Source: Peptoniphilus_A hominis
Lineage (GTDB): Bacteria; Bacillota; Clostridia; Tissierellales; Peptoniphilaceae
NCBI RefSeq assembly: GCF_040096015.1
Contig: NZ_JBBMFO010000001.1
Location: forward strand, 1-64,000
Reading direction: 5' to 3'
Length of the DNA stretch: 64,000 nucleotides
The notes under the pieces are model-generated. The model did not search any database. It was not told the origin of the DNA and saw only the letters and a program-made list of their open reading frames with translations. Made by a program: the position numbers and the translations under genes. This document shows positions 8,218-16,441 of the stretch, one piece after another. Within the stretch, counting starts at the first letter, position 1; every line of letters begins with the position of its first letter.

Positions 8218-8246
8218 ATTGTAGAACATTTGACCGAGAAACACAA
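8218..8246 (-). promoter_or_regulatory. Promoter with LexA/SOS-box-like site upstream of the polymerase
   Basis: On the minus strand CGGTCAAATGTTCT (8236 to 8223) matches the Gram-positive SOS consensus CGAACATATGTTCT at 11 of 14 positions; only the right half is well kept. It lies between a poor -35 (TTGTGT) and a TACAAT -10, where LexA would block polymerase. The region 8162-8463 otherwise holds only AT-rich sequence and the promoter noted next. Confidence 0.5.
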
Positions 8247-8347
8247 GTTTCAGAGAATGAAAATGTATAAAAAAGTATTATGTTTAGTTTTATTTCTTTT
8301 TGAATTAATATAGAATATTGCAAGCATTTATAATTTTTTGTTATTTA

Positions 8348-8356
8348 TGATATAAT
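8348..8356 (+). promoter_or_regulatory. Extended -10 promoter for the methyltransferase operon
   Basis: TG-a-TATAAT with no good -35, about 100 bp before the first small gene of the rightward methyltransferase operon. Confidence 0.45.
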
Positions 8357-8463
8357 TAAAAATATAAAAAACAAAATATAAAATTTGAAAATAACATAGA
8401 GTTTTCATACACTAAATTAGTGAAATTATTAACAGATAAAATTATAAGAAAAAGAGGATTAAG

Positions 8464-8562
8464 ATGTTAGTAATAACATTTAGTAAAAATAAAAAAAAGA
8501 CATGGAACTTAAGCAAAAGTTCAGAAAATATTGTTGTATATATAAATAAGGTAGGAATTTAA
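8464..8562 (+). CDS. Small leader ORF (32 aa) coupled to the methyltransferase
   Basis: A 33-codon frame starting with ATG behind AGAGGA (8453-8458) and ending in TAA whose last base is the A of the next gene's ATG (TAATG). The peptide is basic in its first half (NKKKTW) and has no recognised family. The good ribosome-binding site and exact coupling argue that it is translated; it may be a real small protein, a translational-control leader, or the remnant of a longer gene. Confidence 0.5.
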   Translation: MLVITFSKNKKKTWNLSKSSENIVVYINKVGI

Positions 8563-9566
8563 TGAATTATATTGGTTCTAAATATTCTCTGCTTGATTTT
8601 ATCCACAAAACTATATCTGAAGTCACTGGTTACAGACCTGGAGACGAGTATGTTTTTGCGGATTTATTTGCAGGGACCAGTGTTGTTGGAGCAAGTTATA
8701 GAGAAAAAGGATGTAAAGTAATTTCAAATGATATTCAATATTACAGCTATGTAATTAGCAAATATTTTATTGAAAGTTCACAGAAAATTGATGAATCAAT
8801 AGTAAATGACCTGAATGCACTAAATGGGGTAGAAGGTTTTATTTTTAACAATTACTGCAATGGATCAGGTAGTGGGAGGAATTATTTTACTGATTATAAC
8901 GGCAAAAAATGTGATGCAATAAGGATAGAAATTGAGAGTCTTTTTAAAAATAATATTATATCAGAAGAAACTTATTTTGGGCTTTTAGCAAGCCTTATTA
9001 ATTCTATTGATAAATATGCAAATACTGCATCAGTATATGGGGCTTTTCTAAAAAAAATTAAAAAGTCAGCAAAAAAACAATTTTATTTAGAGATTTTACC
9101 AGAAATATCTGGTCCAAAGGGAAAAGTTTATAATAAAGATATAAATGAGCTGATAACTAAAGTTCAAGGAGATGTTCTATATCTTGATCCACCTTACAAT
9201 GCAAGGCAATATTGTTCAAATTATCATGTTCTTGAAACAATTGCCAGGTATGACAATCCAGTGCTAAGAGGTAAAACCGGACTCCGTCATGCAAACGAAC
9301 AGAAAAGTAAATATTGCTCTAAAAAAACACTGGAAAGTGAATTTGAATATTTGGTAGAGAATGCAAATTTCAAATATATTTTTTTAAGTTATAATAATGA
9401 GGGTTTGATGTCCGTTGAAAAAATCAGGGATATTATGTCGAATTATGGAATGTATAAATGCTTTACTAAATCTTACAGAAGATTCAAAGCAGATACGGAA
9501 AAAAATAGAAATATTTCTGGAAGCAAAACAACAGAGTACATACACTGCTTGATTAAGGAGGTTTAG
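8562..9566 (+). CDS. DNA adenine (D12-class) methyltransferase of a type II R-M system
   Basis: 334 residues. The N-terminal NYIGSK and FADLFAGTSVVG are the alpha-class AdoMet-binding motifs (F.G.G variant), and YLDPPYNARQY around residue 208 is the catalytic DPPY motif of N6-adenine methyltransferases. A long target-recognition region separates them. It would methylate one strand or one half of the site to protect host DNA. The next methyltransferase begins 1 bp after its stop. Two methyltransferases of different class in one system usually mean an asymmetric, type IIS-like recognition site (family knowledge). Confidence 0.9.
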   Translation: MNYIGSKYSLLDFIHKTISEVTGYRPGDEYVFADLFAGTSVVGASYREKGCKVISNDIQYYSYVISKYFIESSQKIDESIVNDLNALNGVEGFIFNNYCNGSGSGRNYFTDYNGKKCDAIRIEIESLFKNNIISEETYFGLLASLINSIDKYANTASVYGAFLKKIKKSAKKQFYLEILPEISGPKGKVYNKDINELITKVQGDVLYLDPPYNARQYCSNYHVLETIARYDNPVLRGKTGLRHANEQKSKYCSKKTLESEFEYLVENANFKYIFLSYNNEGLMSVEKIRDIMSNYGMYKCFTKSYRRFKADTEKNRNISGSKTTEYIHCLIKEV

Positions 9567-9567
9567 C

Positions 9568-10356
9568 GTGGCTAAATATAATGATATAGATTTATCTAAT
9601 TGGAAAGAATACACGGATATTGAAACAGATTCTTTGTGGATAATTGAAAAAAGAGATAACAGTGGAGCACACAGCGGATATTATCATGGGAACTTTGTAC
9701 CTCAAATTCCGTATCAATTATTCTCCAGATATACAAAGAAGGGAGATTGGATTTTGGATCCTTTTATGGGTAGTGGCACATCGTTAATAGAAGCTCAGAG
9801 AATGGGTCGAAATTCTGTAGGAATTGAAATTCAGCATGATGTAGCTAAAGAAGCTTATAATAGAATTATTACGGAAAAAAATGATATTGTAAAAACTAAA
9901 GTTTTTGTTGGAGATAGCCAATATTATGATATTAGCAAAATATTAAAGTGTGAGTGTATAGATAAATTTCAGTTTGTTATAATGCATCCACCATATTGGG
10001 ATATTTTGAAATTTTCTAATGACCCTAATGATTTATCTAATTGTGATAGTTTAGATAAATTTTTAAAATCATTTGGGAGAGTGGTTGATAATACAATAAG
10101 CTTCTTAGAAAAAAATAGATACTGTGCTGTAGTTATAGGAGATAAATATGCCAATAGTCAGGTTGTTCCGATTGGATTTCGCTGCATGAATTTAATGATT
10201 GAAAAAGGTCTGCTTTTAAAAGCTATTTTAGTCAAAAATTTTGGGGAAACGAAAGGGAAATCAAATAAACAAGGGATTTGGCGTTATCGTGCGTTAGCTA
10301 ATGATTTTTATGTTTTTAAACATGAATATATTTTTGTATTTAAAAATGTAAATTGA
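9568..10356 (+). CDS. Second DNA methyltransferase (N4-cytosine/N6-adenine type)
   Basis: 262 residues. The AdoMet motif LDPFMGSGT (~residue 66) precedes the catalytic motif HPPYWD (~137), an order different from the usual beta class. Starts with GTG behind AAGGAGG. It probably modifies the second strand of the site recognised by the neighbouring methyltransferase. Its stop codon lies inside a 15-bp stem that forms a two-way terminator with the convergent nuclease operon. Base specificity cannot be read from sequence. Confidence 0.88.
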   Translation: MAKYNDIDLSNWKEYTDIETDSLWIIEKRDNSGAHSGYYHGNFVPQIPYQLFSRYTKKGDWILDPFMGSGTSLIEAQRMGRNSVGIEIQHDVAKEAYNRIITEKNDIVKTKVFVGDSQYYDISKILKCECIDKFQFVIMHPPYWDILKFSNDPNDLSNCDSLDKFLKSFGRVVDNTISFLEKNRYCAVVIGDKYANSQVVPIGFRCMNLMIEKGLLLKAILVKNFGETKGKSNKQGIWRYRALANDFYVFKHEYIFVFKNVN

Positions 10357-10376
10357 TTAATTCAATTTACATTTTT
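10342..10376. terminator. Bidirectional terminator between convergent R-M operons
   Basis: Perfect 15-bp stem (10342-10356 with 10362-10376), 5-nt loop, A-run on one side and T-run on the other. It contains the methyltransferase stop codon and ends 3 bp from the stop of the opposing nuclease gene. Confidence 0.85.
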
Positions 10377-10379
10377 AAA

Positions 10380-11510
10380 TTATAAAATTTTATTAATTAA
10401 AATATTATCTTCTTTAATAGTGAATGCGTAATAATTAGTACTATTTATTGAAGAATAAGGATAAGGATTGTCAAAATTTTTTCTTGAAATATAATTTATC
10501 AAGTTTTGGTCTTCTGTTTTAGCTGCAATTATACAAGGTGTTATTTCAACAAAACTGTTTTTATAGTTTGGAACGATGTAGTCGAATAACCATTTAACAT
10601 ACCAATTAATCTGAGAATCCACTAGAACTTTTGTAGGCTGTTCATCTTTCAGTTCAATTAATTTAAAAAAGGTTCTATTTTCAATTCTCTGTATTATTAA
10701 TAGATCTATTCGTTGCATACCAACTCCGCAAGAAACTTCATTACCTATCCAAAAATCTGATTCAGGGTAGTCAAGTAAATTTAGAGATTTAATGTTTTGT
10801 AAAATAAAAGTTTGTAGGTGTGTTTCGAAAGCATAGTTCCCTTTTGCCTTATATAATAATCTATCTTTTATAAACAATGTATTTTGTCTGCCTTTATAAA
10901 CCATATTATTATTGCTATCAAATATTTCGTTCTTAAGGTAGTCATATGTATAATTATTGGCAGAAGGTAGACTACAACTTTTGTTTTTTAATTTTATTAA
11001 TAAATCATTGAATTCAAAATCCGTAATCATAGTACAACCACGATTACCTTTCAACTTTCTATATATTAAACTCCAGCATAATTCAAATGGGGAGGTTTTT
11101 CCTTCCAAAGAGTCTAAGTATTCGTGTTCTGTTACGCCTTTTGGATAAACACCGTAATCTGAAGCTTCAATAAGTACACGATATGATAATCCTTTTTTAA
11201 GTTCATTCTTTAAATAATTATCTGAGTCGTTTTCATCAAAAAAAGCTTTTGATTTTGCTCTAAACACACCAAAAAAAAGTCCTTGATTTCCATTAGATGC
11301 TTGTAAATAAAAGATTATGTTGTCACCGACTTGTATTCGAGAAATGTCGGCTATCATACCAACTAGATTTCGTTCTGTAGCTGAATTAAACTGTATGTTT
11401 GAATCTAATAAAAATGTAGATTTCTTATCAGATGCTCCAGTACCGGCAAACATATACTCTAAGTGATATTTGAATGTTTGCGAATTTACAATAAAAACGT
11501 GAGTATTCAT
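10380..11510 (-). CDS. Putative restriction endonuclease: EVE/PUA-like N-terminus and PD-(D/E)xK nuclease
   Basis: 376 residues. The first ~130 residues resemble an EVE/PUA-like domain (FIVNS at the start, GDNIIFYLQ, GLFFGVFRA), a fold that reads modified bases. The C-terminal part has MQRIDLLII then FKLIELKDEQ, the D...ExK catalytic core of a PD-(D/E)xK nuclease, followed by SQINWYVKW as in NucS/DUF91-like nucleases. It begins 1 bp after the HNH gene on the same strand, so the two nucleases are co-translated. It could be the restriction enzyme itself or a modification-dependent nuclease added to the system. Domain calls are by eye. Confidence 0.65.
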   Translation of the reverse strand: MNTHVFIVNSQTFKYHLEYMFAGTGASDKKSTFLLDSNIQFNSATERNLVGMIADISRIQVGDNIIFYLQASNGNQGLFFGVFRAKSKAFFDENDSDNYLKNELKKGLSYRVLIEASDYGVYPKGVTEHEYLDSLEGKTSPFELCWSLIYRKLKGNRGCTMITDFEFNDLLIKLKNKSCSLPSANNYTYDYLKNEIFDSNNNMVYKGRQNTLFIKDRLLYKAKGNYAFETHLQTFILQNIKSLNLLDYPESDFWIGNEVSCGVGMQRIDLLIIQRIENRTFFKLIELKDEQPTKVLVDSQINWYVKWLFDYIVPNYKNSFVEITPCIIAAKTEDQNLINYISRKNFDNPYPYSSINSTNYYAFTIKEDNILINKIL

Positions 11511-11511
11511 G

Positions 11512-12120
11512 TTATTTCTCCTTTAAATGTTTTCTAAATTCTATAGGGTCATACCAAAAGCAGCCATCACAAGCATCCTCTTCTTTATTATGTGTTGAAG
11601 TACCTTTATAGTATGAAATAGGATATCCTAATTTTTTTGCATCATATCTTATGCCGGTTTTTATACATTCTTTACAAAACTGACGTTTTGCATCATTTGC
11701 AGCTTTGCTTAATGGTTGAAAATCAGATAGTTGTTGATTTTTATTTCGCATAACTCTATCTTCATTTTTCATTCCATTTTTATGATCTACTTCAGGATTA
11801 GATGTACCTAATATAACGCAACGTTGTTTTTTTATCTGTTTTCTAATACTAGATTTAACATGTTGCGAATAATCACAATCATTAAAACCAACAGTTCTAA
11901 TAGCATCAGTTTTGTTTCCAGGTGTAAGAGATTTATCTCTTTCTATTTTGTATTTTTTGCCAAAAGACCCATCATCTCTGGACCAGCCAGCACCATTTAA
12001 AAGCTGCAATCCTTGGTATTTATCTACGAATTCATCGACATTAACCCACCTGCTAAAGCCGTTCTCATCAATATTTGCCAACTCTTCAAATAATTCGATT
12101 TTTGTTTTTTTCCTAGTCAT
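11512..12120 (-). CDS. HNH restriction endonuclease
   Basis: 202 residues. EVDHKNG supplies the D-H of the HNH motif, AAND the asparagine, and cysteine pairs FCKEC and CDGC probably bind a structural zinc. Type II enzymes of the beta-beta-alpha-metal class have this form and length. Its start overlaps the controller gene by 8 bp. Together with two methyltransferases and a controller protein this forms a complete-looking restriction-modification system; the recognition sequence is unknown. Confidence 0.8.
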   Translation of the reverse strand: MTRKKTKIELFEELANIDENGFSRWVNVDEFVDKYQGLQLLNGAGWSRDDGSFGKKYKIERDKSLTPGNKTDAIRTVGFNDCDYSQHVKSSIRKQIKKQRCVILGTSNPEVDHKNGMKNEDRVMRNKNQQLSDFQPLSKAANDAKRQFCKECIKTGIRYDAKKLGYPISYYKGTSTHNKEEDACDGCFWYDPIEFRKHLKEK

Positions 12121-12334
12121 CGTCTTCCTCTTCTAAAAATAGTTTATAAGTTTCAATTTCAAGAGCATCTGCAATTTTTTGTATATTATCTAAAGAAATG
12201 CTTCTTCTATAACATTCAATTGCACTAATATAAGTACGGTGCATACCACATTTTTCAGCAAATTTTTCTTGTGATAAGCCCATATCTTTTCGTCGTTTTT
12301 TTAAATTATCTCCAAATACTTTTATAATATTCAT
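12113..12334 (-). CDS. Controller (C) protein, Xre-type helix-turn-helix
   Basis: 73 residues from the ATG at 12334, chosen because GGAGG lies eight bases upstream; the frame is open further upstream but without a site. NLKKRRKDMGLSQEKFAEKCG...YISAIE is a classical Xre/C-protein helix-turn-helix, with an acidic C-terminus. C proteins delay nuclease expression until methylation is established. It overlaps the HNH gene (8 bp) and heads the C-HNH-nuclease operon. The upstream minus-strand sequence has TATACT, but no clear C-box could be fixed. Confidence 0.85.
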   Translation of the reverse strand: MNIIKVFGDNLKKRRKDMGLSQEKFAEKCGMHRTYISAIECYRRSISLDNIQKIADALEIETYKLFLEEEDDD

Positions 12335-12585
12335 GTACATAGCCTCCATTGTGTATAGTATATTTGCACAGAACACTAAACGTCTACAGACAATAAGTAT
12401 CAGCAAAGCGTTATTAATATAAAAAGTAATAAAATTTTATAAATGAATTAGAATGCTCAATATTTTTAATACAAATTTAGAAATTATATTCCATCCAAAT
12501 AAATAATATATAGAAATCATAAAAGACAATATATTTAACAATTGGAATTTTAATTTATTTTTAATGAATAGTGAAGTTACAAGAA

Positions 12586-12704
12586 ATATAAAATCTATTT
12601 TAAAGGATTGGATATTAGTAGCATATAAAATCTATTTTAAAGGATTGGATATTAGTAGCATATAAAATCTATTTTAAAGGATTGGATATTAGTAGCATAT
12701 AAAA
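12586..12704. repeat. 37-bp direct tandem repeat, three full copies
   Basis: Three identical, abutting units begin at 12586, 12623 and 12660, with eight bases of a fourth at 12697. There are no spacers. It lies in the ~480-bp gap (12335-12816) between the R-M operon and a truncated gene; the rest of the gap is very AT-rich with no gene. Confidence 0.95.
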
Positions 12705-12816
12705 CCATAGAATACATTTGGGAAAATATAAAAATTTACAAGATTTAAAGCAAATAGAGTCTTTTATAAAGTATTAGAACATTTAAAATATTCCTTTTTG
12801 TTTTTTTGATGTTATA

Positions 12817-13434
12817 ATGGTTACAACTCAAAACAACTCTTTTGGGCCAACGGAAATAAGTTATCTAGAAAACAGATTTACAAATATTGCAATTGAAATT
12901 GATAGGTACAAGGTTAGGAATGTAAATGATCCTAATCCAGGTAATGTTACAGAAGAAAAGGAATCTGAACTAGAAGAATTTATAGACTACTCGGAGATGG
13001 TCCTAGGCGTTTTAGGTTACAAGATTTTTGTGCCAATATTAGATGTAAATACAAAAGAAGACCTAAGTTTTAAAAATAAAGAATTTAAATTATATCTATC
13101 AAGATATACGAGAAAGTCAAATAAATTAATTCAAGCTATTTGTAAGATAACTAATGAAGGTTTTGTTGTTTTAAAAGATAGCATGATAGAAGAAAATGAT
13201 TCAAGAGCTATTCCTAAGACTATAAGAGAAATTAGAAATAAATGTAGAGAAAACAATGAAATTATAGATGGCAGGATAACAAAAAATTTTCTATTTAACA
13301 GTCCGTCTTATGCTGCTGCCTTTGTGCTTGGCATGAATACAAATGGAAGAACTGATTGGAAAACAGCTGACGGTATTACTCTAAAGGAATTGGAAGAAAA
13401 AGAGTTAGAAAATAGTGAAATTATAAAAGAGTGA
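12817..13434 (+). pseudogene. Truncated GIY-YIG/DUF4357-type protein
   Basis: 205 residues matching the C-terminal two-thirds of DUF4357 proteins (NSFGPTEISYLENR, then a C-terminal NSPSYAAAFVLG...G-TDWKTADG block). Family members normally begin with a GIY-YIG nuclease domain of ~90 residues, which is missing: the upstream frame is blocked within 30 bp. The first ATG overlaps a TATAAT box and has no ribosome-binding site. It is therefore probably a decayed remnant of another defence or nuclease gene, with the damaged end beside the tandem repeats. Confidence 0.65.
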
Positions 13435-13453
13435 TTTAATATATTAAGAATTT

Positions 13454-13481
13454 AAACTCGGGGCTAGGCTTCGAGTTTTTT
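13454..13481 (+). terminator. Terminator after the DUF4357 remnant
   Basis: AAACTCG (13454-13460) pairs with CGAGTTT (13472-13478), followed by Ts. Confidence 0.7.
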
Positions 13482-13524
13482 ATGTGTTATAATATAATAA
13501 ATTCCAATAAAGGAGGGTTTTGTT

Positions 13525-14274
13525 ATGAGTAAGGGTAAGGCTAGTAAAGTTTTTATTGGCTTATTTATTTTCTTAGCTATTATTTTTGCCTTAATTTGTT
13601 TGGCATTTTTTGGCAATCCTATTTCTAGGCTTATGGCGGAAAAGTCTGCCACTAAATATATTGAAACCCACTACAAGGACTTGGACCTAAATCGCGACAG
13701 GGCCTATTATAATTTTAAGGACGGCTACTATATTGTTAGGCTCCGCGACAAAAACAGCGAAGACACTAAGTTTTATTTAGGCTTTGATTCTTTTGGCAGA
13801 CTAAAGGCAAATACTTACGACTCTATTTTGTTTAATACTTTTATAAGGCTTGATAATGAATTAAATGATTATGGTAAAAGCCTTGCGGAAGAATATAATT
13901 TTCCTTATGAAATTTCTTTGACTACAGTTAATGATGATATTGAAGAAAAACTCGTTCTTGATCAAAAATTTGATTTTAATAATTTTAAAGAAGATATAAA
14001 TGCTCAGGCTTTTGGCTATGTTAAAAATCCAAGTCTTGAAAAGTGCTTTGATGTTCTCTGTGATTTACAAAAAATTATGGACAAAACTTCTTTAAAGGTT
14101 ACGAAATATTCTATTATTTTAATTCCAGAGGAGAATAAAAAGCCTGATGGGGAGGCTGAGTCCTGGGGAGGTTCTATTAGCGTCCATGATGTTCCTCGAG
14201 AAGTCTTGAGGAATAAGGATATAAAAGAATTTAAAAATATTTATGAAAAGTCAATAAGTGAGACTAAAGATTAA
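13525..14274 (+). CDS. Membrane-anchored hypothetical protein (YfjL-like)
   Basis: 249 residues: a Lys-rich N-terminus, one transmembrane helix (~8-30) and an extracytoplasmic domain. The domain starts with a segment like the YfjL family (ATKYIETHYKDLDL, then paired YYN..DGYYIV strands). No lipobox, so a signal anchor. AAAGGAGG precedes the start. It is flanked by terminators on both sides and is monocistronic. Function unknown. Confidence 0.7.
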   Translation: MSKGKASKVFIGLFIFLAIIFALICLAFFGNPISRLMAEKSATKYIETHYKDLDLNRDRAYYNFKDGYYIVRLRDKNSEDTKFYLGFDSFGRLKANTYDSILFNTFIRLDNELNDYGKSLAEEYNFPYEISLTTVNDDIEEKLVLDQKFDFNNFKEDINAQAFGYVKNPSLEKCFDVLCDLQKIMDKTSLKVTKYSIILIPEENKKPDGEAESWGGSISVHDVPREVLRNKDIKEFKNIYEKSISETKD

Positions 14275-14276
14275 TA

Positions 14277-14333
14277 AAAAACTCTCATTCTAAGATTTCC
14301 ATTTTAGGATTTCTTAGGATGAGAGTTTCTTTT
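14277..14333 (+). terminator. Long-stem terminator
   Basis: AAACTCTCAT...CTAAGA pairs with TCTTAGGATGAGAGTTT, followed by CTTTTT. It ends the YfjL-like gene. Confidence 0.8.
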
Positions 14334-14358
14334 TGCCTTTAATTAAAAAATTTGATTT

Positions 14359-14427
14359 TTATAAACTTATCTTGTTAAGTTTTTTGTTTTTTATGTTATA
14401 AAGATCACTTACAATAATTTTTTATGG
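14359..14427 (-). pseudogene. Decayed duplicate of the tmcAL 3' end
   Basis: Read on the minus strand this encodes I-V-SDLYNIKNKK... and a stop, closely matching the last ~28 residues of the tmcAL product (ILASDLYNIKSGK...). The real tmcAL 3' end lies ~850 bp away at 15198, with one hypothetical gene between. It looks like the scar of an insertion or duplication that placed the intervening gene here. The rest of 14334-14483 holds nothing recognised. Confidence 0.65.
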
Positions 14428-14483
14428 AAGTTTAAACACATACCACTTGTTTATTGAGTGATAGGTGTAATTTATTAAGTTAC

Positions 14484-15140
14484 TTAAGATAGGTACCATT
14501 TTCCATTAGGGTAGAGGGATAAACTTCCTTTTCTTTCAGAGATTAGATTTCCATCTAAATCTAGGATAAGTAATTTTTCATAGTATTTATAGTTATTGGT
14601 TATTTTATCTCCTTCTACGCCTTCTTCAATCCATTGGTTTATATAAAGTTTATCTTTGTCGATGTATAAAACTGATTGGTCTGGCTTCATGTCTATGCTA
14701 AATTTGCGTGGGTAGTAAGAAATAAATCTATCAGAGGAGCCACATATATGAAATTCATAACCATCTTCTAAAGATAAATTATATAATTCCACTTCCTTTA
14801 TTGGTATTTTGTGTACACTTTCTAAGCTTTGTTCTGGAAAATATTTTATTAATTCTACAATATTTTTGTTGAAATCTACTTTTAAAAAAAAGAAAAAATT
14901 ATTTTTAAATTTTGCATAGGAATAGCTTACATCTTTTTCTTTTTCAAAGGGGGTATAGACTTTTTTGTCTAACAAATCATAAAATCTAATGACTACCCCT
15001 TGGTAGTAGCCAGTGCCATTAATCCAGTCAGGTATTTCATAAAAACATTCTGAATCTGAAAGGGAATTATAATATCTATCTTGTCCTAAGATAGGTTCAA
15101 GATTTTCTCCAAGAATTTCATTAAAAACTTCTATTTCCAT
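14484..15140 (-). CDS. Hypothetical protein
   Basis: 218 residues from the ATG at 15140, which has GGAGG eight bases upstream; an ATG 15 bases earlier overlaps that site and is less likely. No family recognised. The chain is rich in Tyr, Phe and acidic residues, with beta-strand-like segments (GVVIRFYDLL, SVLYIDKDKLYI, KLLILDLDGNLI) and no signal peptide or membrane helix. It may be a bacterial immunity-type or structural protein, but that is guesswork. It sits between tmcAL and a duplicated fragment of tmcAL's 3' end, so it was probably acquired. Confidence 0.6.
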   Translation of the reverse strand: MEIEVFNEILGENLEPILGQDRYYNSLSDSECFYEIPDWINGTGYYQGVVIRFYDLLDKKVYTPFEKEKDVSYSYAKFKNNFFFFLKVDFNKNIVELIKYFPEQSLESVHKIPIKEVELYNLSLEDGYEFHICGSSDRFISYYPRKFSIDMKPDQSVLYIDKDKLYINQWIEEGVEGDKITNNYKYYEKLLILDLDGNLISERKGSLSLYPNGKWYLS

Positions 15141-15197
15141 TGTAAGTGCCTCCATTATTAATTTATTTAGTGTATTCTCATTAAGAATTAATTAAAA

Positions 15198-16340
15198 TTA
15201 TAATTTTTTATAGACTTCTCTTGTGAAGTCTGTCTTTATTTTTCCAGATTTTATGTTGTAGAGGTCACTTGCCAAGATTTCTTTATCAAGCATCTCTTTT
15301 GTAATGCCAGAAGACTTGTCATAAAAGCTTTTAAAGGAATAAATTTTATTTTTATTTTTTGATTTTTTTAAAATCTCTATGCCTCTTTCGTCGCAGGCAA
15401 GAACTCTTGTGTAGGGAGTTTCCAGGGATTTTTTTATGGAATCTTTTTTTATGTCTAAGAGAATTTCTAGGACCAGTCTTTTTATTCTTGACTTGCTGTG
15501 CCTTTTTGAGTGGACTTTTTCTATTAGTTCTTCAAAGTTTTTGGCGTCTAAATTTTCTAAAATCCTATTTTCTAGTCCCACTTCATAGTCAAAGTAGTCG
15601 GTGAAATTTATTTTCCCTGCAAGCATTTTGTATTTAAAGATTTCAAAATAATTTTCTAATTTATTTTCCACCACTAAGTCATAGCCTGGCAAAAAGCTTG
15701 CTACATCTTCGCCCCTATAGGCAAGCTTTCTTATGTGTGATGCTGATGCAAAGCCTTCAAGGGCAAAATCGTCCTTGTGATTTACATTTTTTCTTGGCAT
15801 AGAGTGGGCTTCTATTTTTGAATTTAACTTTTCTAAGTTTTTGATGTATTCCAAACCTAATATGTTATTTGGTTTTTTTAAAATTTCCTTTTCTTTTTGA
15901 CTTAAAAAATCCATGGCAAGCTCGCGAGACTTTATATAAGAATTTCCCTCAGCTAAAAATTTTTTTATTTTCTCATCATCTAAGTTGTCTTTAATTTTTT
16001 CTGACAAATTTTTTAAAGTAGATGCGTCATCTTCACTTCCAAAGTAAAGCCTGTCAATGATTTCCATAGAATTTAAAATAGTAATGCCGCCGCGAGCAAA
16101 AATTTCTGCGTTAGATGTTGCATAGTAGAGGGGAAGCTCTAAGACGAGACTTGCGCCCTTATCCACTGCAATCTTTGCCCTTTCAAATTTATTTATTATG
16201 GCAGGTTCGCCCCTTTGGACAAAATTTCCCGACATAATAACGACAATAAAATCTGAGTATTCACTTTTTATTTTTTGAATTTGGTAGGCGTGACCCATGT
16301 GGAAGGGATTGTACTCCGCAATTATAGAAGCAATTTTCAT
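15198..16340 (-). CDS. tmcAL: tRNA(Met) cytidine acetate ligase (YlbM family)
   Basis: 380 residues, usual length. The N-terminus IIAEYNPFHMGHAYQI holds the HxGH nucleotidyltransferase motif, and VVIMSGNFVQRGEPA and ELPLYYATSNAE are diagnostic of the TmcAL/YlbM family. The enzyme uses ATP and acetate to form N4-acetylcytidine at the wobble base of elongator tRNA-Met. It is divergent to acetate kinase, which shares acetate/ATP chemistry; the pairing is common in Clostridia. A partial copy of its 3' end lies at 14359-14427. Confidence 0.93.
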   Translation of the reverse strand: MKIASIIAEYNPFHMGHAYQIQKIKSEYSDFIVVIMSGNFVQRGEPAIINKFERAKIAVDKGASLVLELPLYYATSNAEIFARGGITILNSMEIIDRLYFGSEDDASTLKNLSEKIKDNLDDEKIKKFLAEGNSYIKSRELAMDFLSQKEKEILKKPNNILGLEYIKNLEKLNSKIEAHSMPRKNVNHKDDFALEGFASASHIRKLAYRGEDVASFLPGYDLVVENKLENYFEIFKYKMLAGKINFTDYFDYEVGLENRILENLDAKNFEELIEKVHSKRHSKSRIKRLVLEILLDIKKDSIKKSLETPYTRVLACDERGIEILKKSKNKNKIYSFKSFYDKSSGITKEMLDKEILASDLYNIKSGKIKTDFTREVYKKL

Positions 16341-16441
16341 ATTTTAAATCTCCAATTATTGACTAATGTTTACATCTGTTATAAACTTATTATTAGTTAT
16401 TATACTATATTTAAGAAATTTAAAAAACATGAGGAGGAAAC

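Noticed and set aside
12586..12704. Possible CRISPR array
   Set aside because: The 37-bp units abut with no spacers and only three copies; no cas genes nearby.
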